Shown: piece by piece, positions 19,693-29,397 of the stretch
How the letters are laid out: every line of letters begins with the position of its first letter
How positions within the stretch are numbered: the stretch's first letter is position 1
Assembly: GCA_041687335.1 (NCBI GenBank)
Contig: JAWLCE010000011.1
Span: forward strand, 48,570 to 112,569
Direction: 5' to 3'
Origin: JAJFUE01 sp041687335
GTDB taxonomy: Bacteria > Sumerlaeota > Sumerlaeia > MVZB01
DNA length: 64,000 nucleotides
Made by a program: the position numbers and the translations under genes
Notes under the pieces: generated by a model
Seen by the model: the letters and a program-made list of their open reading frames with translations, nothing else
Database searches by the model: none
Told to the model about the DNA's origin: nothing

Positions 19693-20903
19693 GTGAAACC
19701 AATTCAAACGTTTTCTATCGATTGAACCCGGTTGGCGCCGGCCATGCGGGGCATGCCTTGCTGGCTCTCGGCGGGGCTTTTTCGGTGGCGGCCCTGCCGG
19801 TGGTGGCGCGGCTGGAAGGTGGCATTGATCGGCTGGCGTGGTCTTACCTGGTCGCCTTCATGTTCTATCTGAGCATCTCGTTGGGGGCCTTGTTCTTCGT
19901 CATGTTGCACCACCTGACGGGGGCGCGCTGGTCCATCGTCCTGCGCCGTGTGGCCGAGGTGCTGATGATGAACAACTGGCTGATGCTCGTTTTGTTCATC
20001 CCGATCCTGCTGTGGCTGCCGACCCTGTTCGAGTGGGCGCGGCCGCTGGAACAGGCGACCAACCCCGAGCTGCTGGCCCACAAACGTCCCTACCTGAACC
20101 CCGAGGCGTTCGGGGCGCGGGCGATCGTCTATTTCGGCGCCTGGATCGGCTTGACCACGCTTTACTGGAGAAACTCGCTGGCCCACGACGTGACGGGCCG
20201 TCATCAGCTCCTCCAGACCTTGCGCCGGTGGAGCGCCCCGGGAATGATCATCTTTGCGCTGACCCTGACCTTTGCCTCCTTCGACTGGCTGATGTCCCTG
20301 GACCCGTATTGGTTTTCGACGATCTATGGCGTCTATTACTTTGCCGGCAGCGCACTGGCGATCATGGCGACGCTGATCCTGGTGGCGCTGGGGCTGGGGG
20401 CTGCCGGGGCCATGCGGGGGGCGGTCAGCGTCGAGCACTTTCATGACCTTGGGAAGCTGCTCTTCGGCTTTGTCGTCTTCTGGGCCTACATCGCCTTCAG
20501 CCAAATGATGCTGATCTGGATGGCGAATATTCCCGAAGAGACCTTCTGGTTCTTCCATCGCTGGGAAGCCCCCGGCTGGCAGGCCTGGAGCTGGTTTCTC
20601 GTCATCGGTCATTTCATCGCGCCGTTCATCTTCCTGTTGCCGCGCACCGTCAAGCGCACCCGCCCGCTGCTGGCGCTGGCTGCCCTCTGGATGCTGCTGG
20701 TGCACTGGGCCGACCTGTTCTGGCTCATCATGCCGATCCATGATCATCATCACGTTCCGTTTCACCCGCTGCTGGACGGGGTCGTGATGCTGGCGATGGG
20801 GCTGGTCTTTGTGGGGTTTGTCATACTGCGGTTGCGCCGGCAGGCGCTGGTCCCGCTGCGAGATCCTTATCTGGGCGATTCCATCGCCTTTGAGAATCAT
20901 TGA
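19689..20903 (+). CDS. actF: ACIII operon 1: NrfD-like membrane subunit ActF
   Basis: A 404-residue membrane protein with about ten helices, the second NrfD-like subunit of ACIII. It is structurally related to ActC but is not thought to oxidise quinol. Recognisable runs are TFASFDWLMSLDPYWFSTIYG and FSQMMLIWMANIPEET, both closely mirrored in the operon 2 copy at 48305-49489. The start overlaps actE by four bases. A small membrane protein gene follows after 12 bases. Confidence 0.92.
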   Translation: MSETNSNVFYRLNPVGAGHAGHALLALGGAFSVAALPVVARLEGGIDRLAWSYLVAFMFYLSISLGALFFVMLHHLTGARWSIVLRRVAEVLMMNNWLMLVLFIPILLWLPTLFEWARPLEQATNPELLAHKRPYLNPEAFGARAIVYFGAWIGLTTLYWRNSLAHDVTGRHQLLQTLRRWSAPGMIIFALTLTFASFDWLMSLDPYWFSTIYGVYYFAGSALAIMATLILVALGLGAAGAMRGAVSVEHFHDLGKLLFGFVVFWAYIAFSQMMLIWMANIPEETFWFFHRWEAPGWQAWSWFLVIGHFIAPFIFLLPRTVKRTRPLLALAALWMLLVHWADLFWLIMPIHDHHHVPFHPLLDGVVMLAMGLVFVGFVILRLRRQALVPLRDPYLGDSIAFENH

Positions 20904-20915
20904 GGCGGCAAAGCC

Positions 20916-21302
20916 ATGGCCGATACGTCCGAACCCCGCTCCAACCTGATCATCATCATGGGCATCATCCTGGCCATCATCATCTTTGTGGTGCTGATCG
21001 GGTTGAGCCAATTCTACCAGTATGTGCGGAATCGTGAGTTATATGTTAAAGTGGAGACTGCACAGAGCGAGCCGCTGAGCCGACTGCGCGAGATGGAGGC
21101 GGGGCTGATCGGCGGCTATGTGCTGCTGGAAGGGCCGGGTGTCGATGCCGTCCGCATCCCGATTGAGCGGGCGATGACGCTGGAGGCCGAGAGTCCCTGG
21201 CGGCGTGCAATGTCCACGCCAGCGCCGTTGGCCGACGAGCCGGCGACAGCCGGGACCGAGCCGCCGACGACTGAACCGGGCGAGGCGCCTCCGGAAGGTT
21301 GA
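20916..21302 (+). CDS. Small single-helix membrane protein of ACIII operon 1
   Basis: A 128-residue protein with one transmembrane helix at about residues 11-33, a periplasmic-side core around residues 47-95, and a Pro/Glu/Thr-rich tail. I know no named family for it. It appears to be a diverged relative of the 129-residue protein at 47919-48308 in operon 2: both occupy the slot just after actF, both have one N-terminal helix, and both carry an L-RE-E-L--Y segment followed by RIPIERAMTL here and RIPAARALEL there. That makes an accessory ACIII or ACIII-oxidase linker subunit plausible. It ends five bases before the sco start. Confidence 0.75.
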   Translation: MADTSEPRSNLIIIMGIILAIIIFVVLIGLSQFYQYVRNRELYVKVETAQSEPLSRLREMEAGLIGGYVLLEGPGVDAVRIPIERAMTLEAESPWRRAMSTPAPLADEPATAGTEPPTTEPGEAPPEG

Positions 21303-21307
21303 CTGCC

Positions 21308-22195
21308 ATGAAACGCGCATCCATCATGCGTTGGCGCCTGCTGGTCGTGCCGGCGCTGCTGGCATGGATGGCAGCAGCGGGCGCTGCCGAACCATTGGCC
21401 ACGCGTGAGCCGAGCCTGCTACCCGAGCCATTCCAGCAGGCGGGGGTCGATGAAAAGCTCGGCAACCAGATTTCACCCGATCTTGTCTTTACAAATTCAG
21501 AGGGTCAGCAGGTGCGCCTGGGGGATTATTTCGGCCAGGGCCGTCCGCTCATCGTCACTTTTGTCTATTATGAATGCCCGATGCTATGCACGTTGATCCT
21601 CAATGGATTAACCGATGCCCTCAAGGAAGTGGCGCTCGAGCCGGGGCGTGATTTTGAAATTCTGACGATCAGTTTCGACCCCAGTGAGACCCCAGATCTT
21701 GCCACAGCCAAACGCAATGCCTACTTGAAGGCCTATGACCGCGAGGGGGCCGAAACCGGCTGGCATTGGCATGTCGGTGATGATGCCGAGATCCAGCGTC
21801 TGGCCGACCAGCTCGGCTTTCGGTTTTATTATGACGAGCAACAGCAGGATTACGCTCACCAGGCGGTGATGTTTGTGCTGACCCCGGAGGGGCGCATTTC
21901 CCGCTATTTGTATGGAGTCATGTTCGAGCCGCGTGACGTCAGGCTGGCGCTGCTTGAGGCTGGCCGGGAACACATCGCCTCAACCATCGACAGGATCATT
22001 CTCTTCTGCTACCACTACGATCCCGACGCGCGCGGTTACACGCTGATGGCGTGGAACCTGATGCGCCTGGGCGGGGTGATGACGCTGGGGGTGCTGGGAA
22101 TTTTCCTCGGCGGCTTCTGGCTGCGCGAGTGGCGGCGCGGTCGTCCGCAGCCGGACCAAGGTGATCGCCCGCCGCCGCGAACATTCCATGATTGA
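21308..22195 (+). CDS. Sco/SenC copper chaperone, membrane-anchored
   Basis: A 295-residue thioredoxin-fold protein of the SCO1/SenC family, which delivers copper to the CuA centre of cytochrome oxidase subunit II. It has an N-terminal signal (about 1-27), the copper-binding CPMLC motif (C90 and C94), the ligand histidine probably in AHQAVMF, and a C-terminal transmembrane helix near residues 250-270. ATG 21308 is preferred over a TTG at 21299 that overlaps the previous stop. It ends ACIII operon 1, yet the only oxidase genes in the window are in operon 2, so it may serve that oxidase or one elsewhere. Confidence 0.9.
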   Translation: MKRASIMRWRLLVVPALLAWMAAAGAAEPLATREPSLLPEPFQQAGVDEKLGNQISPDLVFTNSEGQQVRLGDYFGQGRPLIVTFVYYECPMLCTLILNGLTDALKEVALEPGRDFEILTISFDPSETPDLATAKRNAYLKAYDREGAETGWHWHVGDDAEIQRLADQLGFRFYYDEQQQDYAHQAVMFVLTPEGRISRYLYGVMFEPRDVRLALLEAGREHIASTIDRIILFCYHYDPDARGYTLMAWNLMRLGGVMTLGVLGIFLGGFWLREWRRGRPQPDQGDRPPPRTFHD

Positions 22196-22255
22196 AGCTG
22201 TGCCGCACGGTCGGGATCTCGATCCAGGGAGACCCGCCCAAAGCAGATGATCCTC

Positions 22256-23548
22256 TTATTTCCCGACCCGAACTTTGACCGCCCGCGCGTGCGCCGTGAG
22301 CTGCTCGGCTTCGGCCAGCGTGATGATGTCATCGGCCAGCGCGCGCAGCCCCCGCTCGCTCGCCTCGATCGTGTGGCTGGTGCGGTAGAACGACCAGACG
22401 CTCAGGGGGGAGAAGAAACGGGCAGTGCCGCCGGTGGGCAGCGTGTGGTTGGGGCCGGCGATATAATCACCCATCGGCTCGGGCGTCCAAGGCCCGACGA
22501 AGATCGCGCCCACGTTGCGCACTCGTCCGGCCATCGCGCGCGCACCCTCGGCCATAATCTCCAAATGTTCGGGAGCCTTCATCTCGGCAAGCTCGATGGC
22601 CTGCTCGGCCGTGCGGGCGGTGATGATGTAGCCCCAGCGGGTAAGTGAGCTATCGGCCAGCTCGCGACGGGGTAACAGCGCGGTCTGGCGCGCGACTTCC
22701 TTCGCCAAAGCCTCGGCCCGCCGGCGGCCGCCGCCGATCAGGACTGCGCCTGCGGGATTATCGCCATCATGTTCAGCCTGGGCCAGCAGGTCGGCGGCGA
22801 TCCAATCCAGCCGCGCGCCGGTATCGGCCAGGATCATGACCTCGCTCGGCCCTGCCGTCGATTCGATGTCGAACCGGCCATAGAGGCGCTTCTTTGCCGT
22901 GGTGACGTAGATATTGCCGGGCCCGACGACCTTGTCCACGCGGGGGATGGTTTCGGTGCCATAGGCCAGCGCCGGCATGGCCGGGCTGCCACCGATGCGC
23001 AACACGCGGTCGACGCCGGCCAAGTGCGCCGCCGCCAGGATGCCCGAGTCGGGCCAGCCGTCCTTGCCCGGGGGAGTCACGAGGATGATCTCGCGCACAC
23101 CGGCCACCCGCGCCGGAATCGCGCTCATCAGCACGGTGGAGACCAGCGGCGCCTTGCCCGCCGGCACATAGATCGCCACCCGCGCCAGCGGCAGCACGCG
23201 CTGTTCGATGCGGCCGAAGCCCGGCTCACGCACGCTCCAGCCGCTCAGGCGCTGGCGCTTGTGAAAAGCTTCGATGCGACGCTTGGCCGTGCGCAGCGCG
23301 TGCTTGAGCGGGCTCGGTGCCACCCGCCAAGCCTCGGCAAGCCGCTCGCGCGGCACATTGAAATCCCCGGCCGCAATCTCGGCCCCGTCAAAGCGGGCCG
23401 TCAATTCGGCCACCGCGCGGTCGCCGCCGCTGCGCACTTGCTCGATAATGTCATCGACCGCCCGCTCGACATGCTCCGGCGTCTCGGTCAGCTGATTGAA
23501 AAAGTCGGTCACCTCGGTGCGCTGGCGTGGCCAGTCAAAAATCCGCAT
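22256..23548 (-). CDS. hisD: Histidinol dehydrogenase
   Basis: A 430-residue HisD, the zinc enzyme that oxidises L-histidinol to histidine in two NAD-dependent steps. The family runs VDKVVGPGNIYVTTAKK, AEHDGDNPAGA, APEHLEIM (catalytic Glu-His) and GPNHTLPTGG are present. A local difference is AGKAPLVS, where many relatives have a GG-AAYPS-like loop. GGAG lies eight bases before the ATG. The gene stands alone, convergent with sco and 83 bases downstream of the otsA stop on the same strand; no other his gene is nearby. Confidence 0.95.
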   Translation of the reverse strand: MRIFDWPRQRTEVTDFFNQLTETPEHVERAVDDIIEQVRSGGDRAVAELTARFDGAEIAAGDFNVPRERLAEAWRVAPSPLKHALRTAKRRIEAFHKRQRLSGWSVREPGFGRIEQRVLPLARVAIYVPAGKAPLVSTVLMSAIPARVAGVREIILVTPPGKDGWPDSGILAAAHLAGVDRVLRIGGSPAMPALAYGTETIPRVDKVVGPGNIYVTTAKKRLYGRFDIESTAGPSEVMILADTGARLDWIAADLLAQAEHDGDNPAGAVLIGGGRRRAEALAKEVARQTALLPRRELADSSLTRWGYIITARTAEQAIELAEMKAPEHLEIMAEGARAMAGRVRNVGAIFVGPWTPEPMGDYIAGPNHTLPTGGTARFFSPLSVWSFYRTSHTIEASERGLRALADDIITLAEAEQLTAHARAVKVRVGK

Positions 23549-23631
23549 GGCGTATGCTCCCGTGAAAGCTGGACGCGCCGCGCGCGCCGGCCATATTCTG
23601 CCCGCTGCTCATGCCAAAAAACAAGCAGGCT

Positions 23632-25116
23632 TTATTCTTCACGCGGTTCAGAGGGGATAAAATCCTCGATGATCGGGAAGTCCTCCAGATTAAGGGCAAA
23701 GGCCGCATTCATGAAGGTCTCGACCCACCAGTAGATATCCTGGTGGCGGATGTTGCGGCGCAGGCGGCGCATGCGCAGGCGGCGTTCCTCGTGCGGCATC
23801 ATGAATGCCTTGTAGATCGCGTCAGCCGTCTCGCGGATATCGTAGGGATTGACCAGTTGGGCCCCTCCGCGCAGCTGAGTGGCGGCGCCGGCAAACTCAC
23901 TCAGGATCAGGGCCCCATTCTCTTCCAGGCTACAGGCGCAATATTCCTTGGCCACCAGGTTCATTCCGTCCTTGAGCGGCGTGATGAGCGCCAGTTCGCT
24001 GGTCCGGTAATAGGCCAGCAGTTCGTTGGCGTCCAGGCTGCGGAAGATATAGTGGATCGGCACCCAGCCGCCGCTGGTGAACTCTCCATTGGTCTGGCCC
24101 ACCATCTGTTCGATCTGGGTCTTGAGCTGGTGGTAGCGGGGAATTTCCTCGCGGCTGGGCACGACGACCTGGATAAAGGTGATCTTGCGGTGCAGGTCGG
24201 GGTAGCGCTCGAGCGCGTTGCGGTAGGCCTCAATCCGTTGCGGGATGCCCTTGGTGTAATCGAGCCGATCGATGCCGAGCAGCAGTTGACGGTCGGGCAG
24301 GCTGGCGTGGATGTTCCATGCCAGGCGAGAGACCTCCTCGCTGCCGGCGCGGCGCGTGAAGTCGCGATAGTCGATGCCAATCGGGAAGGCACCCACGCGC
24401 ACCTCGCGCTCGCCAATATTAATGATATGCATGCCGCCCTCGGTGCGCACGCGCGCATCATCGATCAGGCGGCGCACACATTGGATGAAATTGCGCCGGT
24501 CGCGTGCCGTCTGGAAGCCGATCAGGTCGTAGTCAAGCAGTGCGCGCAGCAGCCGGTAACGGTCGGGCAGCTTCAGAAAAATATCGAGCGAAGGAAACGG
24601 GATGTGCAGATAAAAGGCCAAATGGGCACGGAAGCCCAACTCGCCCAGCATCGCCGCCACGTTCATCAGGTGGTAGTCATGCACCCAGATAAAATCGTCG
24701 GGTCGGCAGTTGTCGCGGATGGCCTGGGCAAAGCGCATATTCACATCGAGGTAGGCCTGGATATAGCGCGGATCAAAGTTGCACAGGTTCTGCAGGTCGT
24801 GGAACAGCGGCCAGACGATTTCATTGGCATAGCCGTAATAGAAATTATCCCGCTCCTGCTCGCTGAGGGTGATGGCGCGCAGCTTAAAGCCGGTCTGGCC
24901 GGTGGCCTGCTCAAGCACTCGATCCAGGCCCAGCACCTGCTCGGTCAAGCCCGACCAGCCGATCCACATGCCGCCGCGATTGCTCAGGACGGGCTCCAGG
25001 GCCGTGACCAGGCCGCCTGAACCACGGCGGAAACCGATGCTGCCGTTGGCATTGGTCTCGAGCACAACCGGCAGTCGATTGGAAACGACGATCAGTCGAT
25101 GGCCCTGGTCGTTCAT
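23632..25116 (-). CDS. otsA: Trehalose-6-phosphate synthase
   Basis: A 494-residue glycosyltransferase family 20 enzyme that transfers glucose from a nucleotide sugar (UDP-glucose in most homologues) to glucose 6-phosphate. The motifs RRGSGGLVTAL near the N-terminus, WVHDYHLMNV, LGIDRLDYTKGIPQR and PLKDGMNLVAKEY match active OtsA. Length fits bacterial OtsA without a fused phosphatase. Its start overlaps the stop of the mscS-like gene by four bases, making it the third gene of an otsB-mscS-otsA operon. The product phosphate would be removed by OtsB. Confidence 0.95.
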   Translation of the reverse strand: MNDQGHRLIVVSNRLPVVLETNANGSIGFRRGSGGLVTALEPVLSNRGGMWIGWSGLTEQVLGLDRVLEQATGQTGFKLRAITLSEQERDNFYYGYANEIVWPLFHDLQNLCNFDPRYIQAYLDVNMRFAQAIRDNCRPDDFIWVHDYHLMNVAAMLGELGFRAHLAFYLHIPFPSLDIFLKLPDRYRLLRALLDYDLIGFQTARDRRNFIQCVRRLIDDARVRTEGGMHIINIGEREVRVGAFPIGIDYRDFTRRAGSEEVSRLAWNIHASLPDRQLLLGIDRLDYTKGIPQRIEAYRNALERYPDLHRKITFIQVVVPSREEIPRYHQLKTQIEQMVGQTNGEFTSGGWVPIHYIFRSLDANELLAYYRTSELALITPLKDGMNLVAKEYCACSLEENGALILSEFAGAATQLRGGAQLVNPYDIRETADAIYKAFMMPHEERRLRMRRLRRNIRHQDIYWWVETFMNAAFALNLEDFPIIEDFIPSEPREE

Positions 25117-26279
25117 CGAATGTCCTCCGTGGTCTGGATGGGTTGGCCGCCGCGTGCGCCGTTGCCGCCACCGACGTGCTCAACGAACAGCGTGCGGGTC
25201 GGGTAGGCAAAATCAATGCCCTCGGCGGCAAAGCGGCGCAGCAGCTCCAAGTTGATGGCCTGTTGAATCTCCATGTAGAGGGTATAATCTGGGCTGAGGA
25301 TGAAGTAGACAACCTCGCAGTTAAGCGAGGAATCGCCGAATTTAAAGAAATGCGCACGGTCGAAGCGCGTGTCGGGCTGCGCCTCGATAATCTCACGAAT
25401 CATGGCGCCGATGCCGGCCAGCTTGTCGGGCGGAGTCTGGTAGGTCACGCCGAAGCGGAAGACAATACGCCGCTCGCGCAGGTGTTTCATATTGCGGATG
25501 CGGCTGGAGAGCAGGTCGTTGTTGCTGAAGATCAGCAGCTCGCCCGAGAGCGCCCGCAGGCGGGTCGTCTTGAGGCCAATCTCCTCGACGGTGCCCAGCT
25601 GATCGCCGACGATGATGAAGTCTCCGAGCACGAACGGCTTGTCGAGCACGATCGAGAGCGAAGCAAAGAGGTCCGACAGCACGTTCTGCAGCGCCAGGCC
25701 GATGGCGATGCCGGCCACGCCGACTGTTGCCAGCAGGGGGCCGATGTTGACCCCCAGATTGACCAGCAGGAGCAGCAGGGCCACTACGTAAACCGCCAGC
25801 TTGAACAAGAACCCAAGCGCCGAGATCATCGTCACGCTGGCCGCGTCCTCGGCCAGATGGCGACGCCGGTAGTTCAGCACCCACTGGTCGATCAGCACAT
25901 TGGCCCAAAAGATCGATTGGATCAGCAGGACCACGATCAGCAGGACTGCGAACGGCGACAAGCGCTCGGGATCATCGGGCAGATTGAGGAACCGGGAGCC
26001 GACGTAGAGCGCGAAGATGAAATAGGTGGCCGGGTGGGTGCGGCGCGCCAGCCTTGGGGCAAGCCCCTCGCTGTCGCCGGCCCAATGCTGCAATCGGCGA
26101 GCCGCCAGTCCCACCACCAGCCGGGCGACGACCAACGTCAGCACGAAAGCCAGCAGGGCGGCGGCCAGGTGCTGGATCGCGTTGAGCTCGGTGATGGCGA
26201 TCAGATAGTCGATCACGCCCGCGCGGATGCTGTCAACGGTAGCGGCGACATCAGGCGTGACGGGTGGGCTGTCATTCAT
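25113..26279 (-). CDS. MscS-family mechanosensitive channel between the trehalose genes
   Basis: A 388-residue MscS-like channel with about five transmembrane helices. The pore-lining helix is followed by GIAIGLALQNVLSDLFASLSI, then the cytoplasmic beta domain with KPF--GDFI and the VEEIGLKTTRLR motif. Such channels open under membrane tension and release solutes during hypo-osmotic shock. ATG 26279 overlaps the otsB stop by four bases (ATGA), and the stop overlaps the otsA start by four, so translation of all three is probably coupled. Placement between the two trehalose synthesis genes suggests joint control of accumulation and release. Confidence 0.92.
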   Translation of the reverse strand: MNDSPPVTPDVAATVDSIRAGVIDYLIAITELNAIQHLAAALLAFVLTLVVARLVVGLAARRLQHWAGDSEGLAPRLARRTHPATYFIFALYVGSRFLNLPDDPERLSPFAVLLIVVLLIQSIFWANVLIDQWVLNYRRRHLAEDAASVTMISALGFLFKLAVYVVALLLLLVNLGVNIGPLLATVGVAGIAIGLALQNVLSDLFASLSIVLDKPFVLGDFIIVGDQLGTVEEIGLKTTRLRALSGELLIFSNNDLLSSRIRNMKHLRERRIVFRFGVTYQTPPDKLAGIGAMIREIIEAQPDTRFDRAHFFKFGDSSLNCEVVYFILSPDYTLYMEIQQAINLELLRRFAAEGIDFAYPTRTLFVEHVGGGNGARGGQPIQTTEDIR

Positions 26280-27082
26280 GCCACTTTCTCCGCCAGCCGC
26301 TTCCACTCATTCAGGAATTCGAACAGTTCGCTGGGCGGGCGCAGCCAGATGTCGGCGTTCGTGGGGCGAAATTCCGGGCGCACCAACACGTTCAACCCGT
26401 GACCGGCCAGGGCCGCGAAGGCATCCTCGTCAGTAAGATCATCCCCCAAAAAGGCGATTGCCGAGCCTGCGGGCAGCTCACTGAGCATCGCGCGCACAGC
26501 ATCGCCCTTGCTGCGGCCGGGAATGCGCAGCTCCAGTCCGCCATCGAAGGTCAGGAGCTCCAGCCCTGCAACGCTCGCCAGCGGCAGCCACTGCTCATGC
26601 GTCCGCTCGAGCAGTTCGCGTGCCTCATCGGGGGCCATTCCGCGCACATGGAGAGCCAGGGAACCGGGCTTGATCTCGCCGCGTGCCGTCAACCCCTCGG
26701 CCTCGACCCATTCGAGGGCCACCTGCATGCCACGAACGGCATGCTCGGGCATTGGCGCGACCGTAACCTCGCCATCGGGCAACCGGTGTTCCCAGCCGTG
26801 CGCGCCCCAGATCTCGGGCGGCGGCAGGATGCCGAGCAACGGGATCAAATCATCGCAGCGCCGGCCGGTGATCATCGCTACGCGCGTGTGGCCGAAATCA
26901 ATGATCTCACGCAGCAATTCGCGCAGGCCAGGGTAGGGGAGCGCCTGCTCGCGCTCGGTAACGAATGGCGCGAGCGTGCCGTCGTAATCAAGGAGCAACG
27001 CCCGCGCCGGCGCAGATGCAAGTGTGGAGAAAAATGCTTCGCGGCGGGATGGATCGCTGTCCGTTGGTTGGTTCAGTTTCAT
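26276..27082 (-). CDS. otsB: Trehalose-6-phosphate phosphatase
   Basis: A 268-residue HAD-superfamily phosphatase that converts trehalose 6-phosphate to trehalose. The nucleophile motif LLLDYDGTLAP, the ITGRR segment and FLGDDLTDEDAF are present. It is first in the otsB-mscS-otsA operon. AGGGG lies about five bases before the ATG. The 192 bases between this start and the end of copB hold no gene; no convincing promoter or terminator was found there. Confidence 0.94.
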   Translation of the reverse strand: MKLNQPTDSDPSRREAFFSTLASAPARALLLDYDGTLAPFVTEREQALPYPGLRELLREIIDFGHTRVAMITGRRCDDLIPLLGILPPPEIWGAHGWEHRLPDGEVTVAPMPEHAVRGMQVALEWVEAEGLTARGEIKPGSLALHVRGMAPDEARELLERTHEQWLPLASVAGLELLTFDGGLELRIPGRSKGDAVRAMLSELPAGSAIAFLGDDLTDEDAFAALAGHGLNVLVRPEFRPTNADIWLRPPSELFEFLNEWKRLAEKVA

Positions 27083-27274
27083 AAAGCCCCTGGCAATAGC
27101 TTAAAGATGGCGGAACAGGTCAGCGGAAATGCCGGAAACATGAGCGCCCCGAAGCGACTTTGCGGCATTTGCTGCGTCATTTTTTACTGCAGCATGATAT
27201 CAGGACCGTGGGATGCGGGCAAGCAGAGTCGCCCGAGGAAGGATTTGCACGAGCGACGAAGGAATCGGGACAGA

Positions 27275-29389
27275 TCATGCCGTTCGCCGCAGCAGTTGTG
27301 CATTGGCGGCTACAATGACCGTGCTGGCCGACATCAGAACCGCGCCCACGGCGGGAGCGAGAATGATTCCGGCCCAGGCCAGCACGCCGGCGGCCAGCGG
27401 AATCGCGATAATGTTGTAGCCGGCGGCCCACCAGAGGTTCTGGATCATCTTGCGGTAACTGGCGCGGCTGAGGGCGACGATGCGCGCGACGTCGCGCGGG
27501 TCCGAGCGCACCAGTACGATATCCCCCGCCTCGACCGCGACATCGGTGCCCGCGCCGATGGCGATGCCGACATCGGCCGTCACCAGCGCCGGCGCGTCAT
27601 TGACGCCATCGCCGACCATCGCCACACGCTTGCCCTGGCGCTGGAGCTGCTTGATGATTTCAGCCTTCTGCTCGGGCAGCACCTGGGCAAAGACGGTGTC
27701 GATGCCCAACTGGGCTGCGACGGCATCGGCGACCTGCCGCGAGTCCCCCGTCAGCAGCGCAACCTCCAGGCCGGCCTCATGAAGCTGTTCGACAGCCTCG
27801 CGCGATTCAGGCCTGACGGCATCGGCGATCGCGAAGACGGCCAGCGCGCGTTGTTCATCGATCAAATGAATGGCCGCCTGCCCGCGCTGAGAAAACCGCT
27901 CCGCCGTCGCCCGCAGACCGGCTGCCGGCACGATGTTGAAATGATCGAGCAGCGCCGGTCCTCCCACCCGCAATCGTCGGCCCTCCACCAGCGCCTCGAC
28001 ACCGTGCCCGGCATGGGCTGTGAACTGATCGGCCGGCGGAACCTTGATCCCGCGCGCCTCGCCGCTGGCCAGCAGTGCGCGCGCGATCGGGTGTTCCGAG
28101 TCCCGTTCCACCGCCATCGCCCATGCCAGCGCCTCATTTTCATCGACTCCCTCAGCGGTCGCCATCTCCACCACGCGGTGCTCGCCCAGTGTCAATGTGC
28201 CGGTCTTGTCGAAGACCACGGTATTGAGCAGCCGGGCTTCCTCCAGGCCGCGGCGATCGCGCACGAGCAGCCCGTTGCGCGCGCCCAAGGTCGTTGAGAT
28301 GGCGATCACCAGCGGTACGGCCAGCCCAAGCGCATGCGGACAGGCAATGACCAGCACCGTCACCACGCGCGAGATGGTGAACTGAAGTGTGGCGCCCAGC
28401 ATCAGCCAGACAATGAACGTCAGACTGCCGGCGCCGATCGCGACCAGCGTCAACAGGAAGGCAGCCCGGTCGGCCAGCGCCTGCGAACGTGAACGCGAGC
28501 TCTGCGCCTGTTCCACCAGGCGCATGATGCCGGCCATGGCGGTCTGCTCGCCGACGCCCGTCACGCGCACCCGCAGCGAGCCCGCTCCGTTGACGGTGCC
28601 GGCGATGATACGGTCGCCCTCCCGTTTCTCGACGGCTTGCGACTCACCTGTCAGCATGGACTCATTGACGGAGCTGCGGCCGCTTTCGACGGTGCCATCG
28701 GCGGGCAGGCCGGCGCCGGGCCGGATCAGCACCCGGTCCCCCTCGCGAAGTTCGTCGGCGTGAATGTGTTCGGTGCGGTCGCCCTCGATGATTCGTTCGG
28801 CAGTGTCGGGCAGCAGCTTGGCCAATTCCTTGAGAGCTCCCTGGGCCTGCATCACCGAGCGCATTTCGATCCAGTGACCCAGAAGCATGATCGCGACCAG
28901 TGTGGAAAGCTCCCACCAGAGGGCATGGCCCGGCCAGCCCAGCGTGACGGCCGCGCTATAAAGGAATGCCACTGAAATCGCCAGCGCGATCAGTGTCATC
29001 ATTCCCGGCAGGCGGGCGCGCAATTCGCGCCAAGCGCCTTCCAAGAAGACCCAACCGCCATAGAAAAAGATGAACGTGCCCAGCACCGGCGCGATCAGCC
29101 AGGCAACCGGAAACTCGGGCGCGGTGTAGCCGAACCACTGCTGGAACTCCATGCTCCAGATCAGCGTCGGAATCGTCAGGATCAAGACCACCCAGAAGCG
29201 GTTGCGGAACATTTCGACGTGATGGCCGGCGTGCTTGTCGTGACCGGCATGGGCGTGGTCATGATGGGTCGGTTGCGCGGGCGCGACCTCCCCCTCGGGA
29301 TGGTGCGGGAAGCCGGGCTTCTCTGGCACGGCCGGCTGTTCCCCGTGGTGATGGTGCTCGTGAGCGTCGTGCGGATCGTCATGTTTCAT
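27275..29389 (-). CDS. copB: CopB-type copper-translocating P-type ATPase (P1B-3)
   Basis: A 704-residue P1B ATPase. The N-terminal 57 residues are strongly His-rich in place of a CXXC metal-binding domain. The membrane motif is CPH (350-352), the phosphorylation site DKTGTLT (394-400), and the last helix has MSASTV; CPH plus MSXST is the P1B-3 (CopB) signature for Cu(II)/Cu(I) export. TGES and GDGVNDAPAL are intact. The gene starts eight bases after the nrfA stop, so it is read with nrfHA, an uncommon pairing. KdpB-type potassium pumps are ruled out by the CPH motif and His-rich tail. Confidence 0.93.
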   Translation of the reverse strand: MKHDDPHDAHEHHHHGEQPAVPEKPGFPHHPEGEVAPAQPTHHDHAHAGHDKHAGHHVEMFRNRFWVVLILTIPTLIWSMEFQQWFGYTAPEFPVAWLIAPVLGTFIFFYGGWVFLEGAWRELRARLPGMMTLIALAISVAFLYSAAVTLGWPGHALWWELSTLVAIMLLGHWIEMRSVMQAQGALKELAKLLPDTAERIIEGDRTEHIHADELREGDRVLIRPGAGLPADGTVESGRSSVNESMLTGESQAVEKREGDRIIAGTVNGAGSLRVRVTGVGEQTAMAGIMRLVEQAQSSRSRSQALADRAAFLLTLVAIGAGSLTFIVWLMLGATLQFTISRVVTVLVIACPHALGLAVPLVIAISTTLGARNGLLVRDRRGLEEARLLNTVVFDKTGTLTLGEHRVVEMATAEGVDENEALAWAMAVERDSEHPIARALLASGEARGIKVPPADQFTAHAGHGVEALVEGRRLRVGGPALLDHFNIVPAAGLRATAERFSQRGQAAIHLIDEQRALAVFAIADAVRPESREAVEQLHEAGLEVALLTGDSRQVADAVAAQLGIDTVFAQVLPEQKAEIIKQLQRQGKRVAMVGDGVNDAPALVTADVGIAIGAGTDVAVEAGDIVLVRSDPRDVARIVALSRASYRKMIQNLWWAAGYNIIAIPLAAGVLAWAGIILAPAVGAVLMSASTVIVAANAQLLRRTA

Positions 29390-29397
29390 CTATGCAA

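Noticed and set aside
26264..28297. Long rightward open frame of 677 codons
   Set aside because: It lies opposite otsB and copB, both with complete catalytic motifs; its translation has no domain and low-quality composition.
27275..29389. KdpB potassium or zinc/cadmium ATPase
   Set aside because: CPH in the membrane motif, MSAST in the last helix and a His-rich N-terminus indicate a CopB-type copper ATPase.
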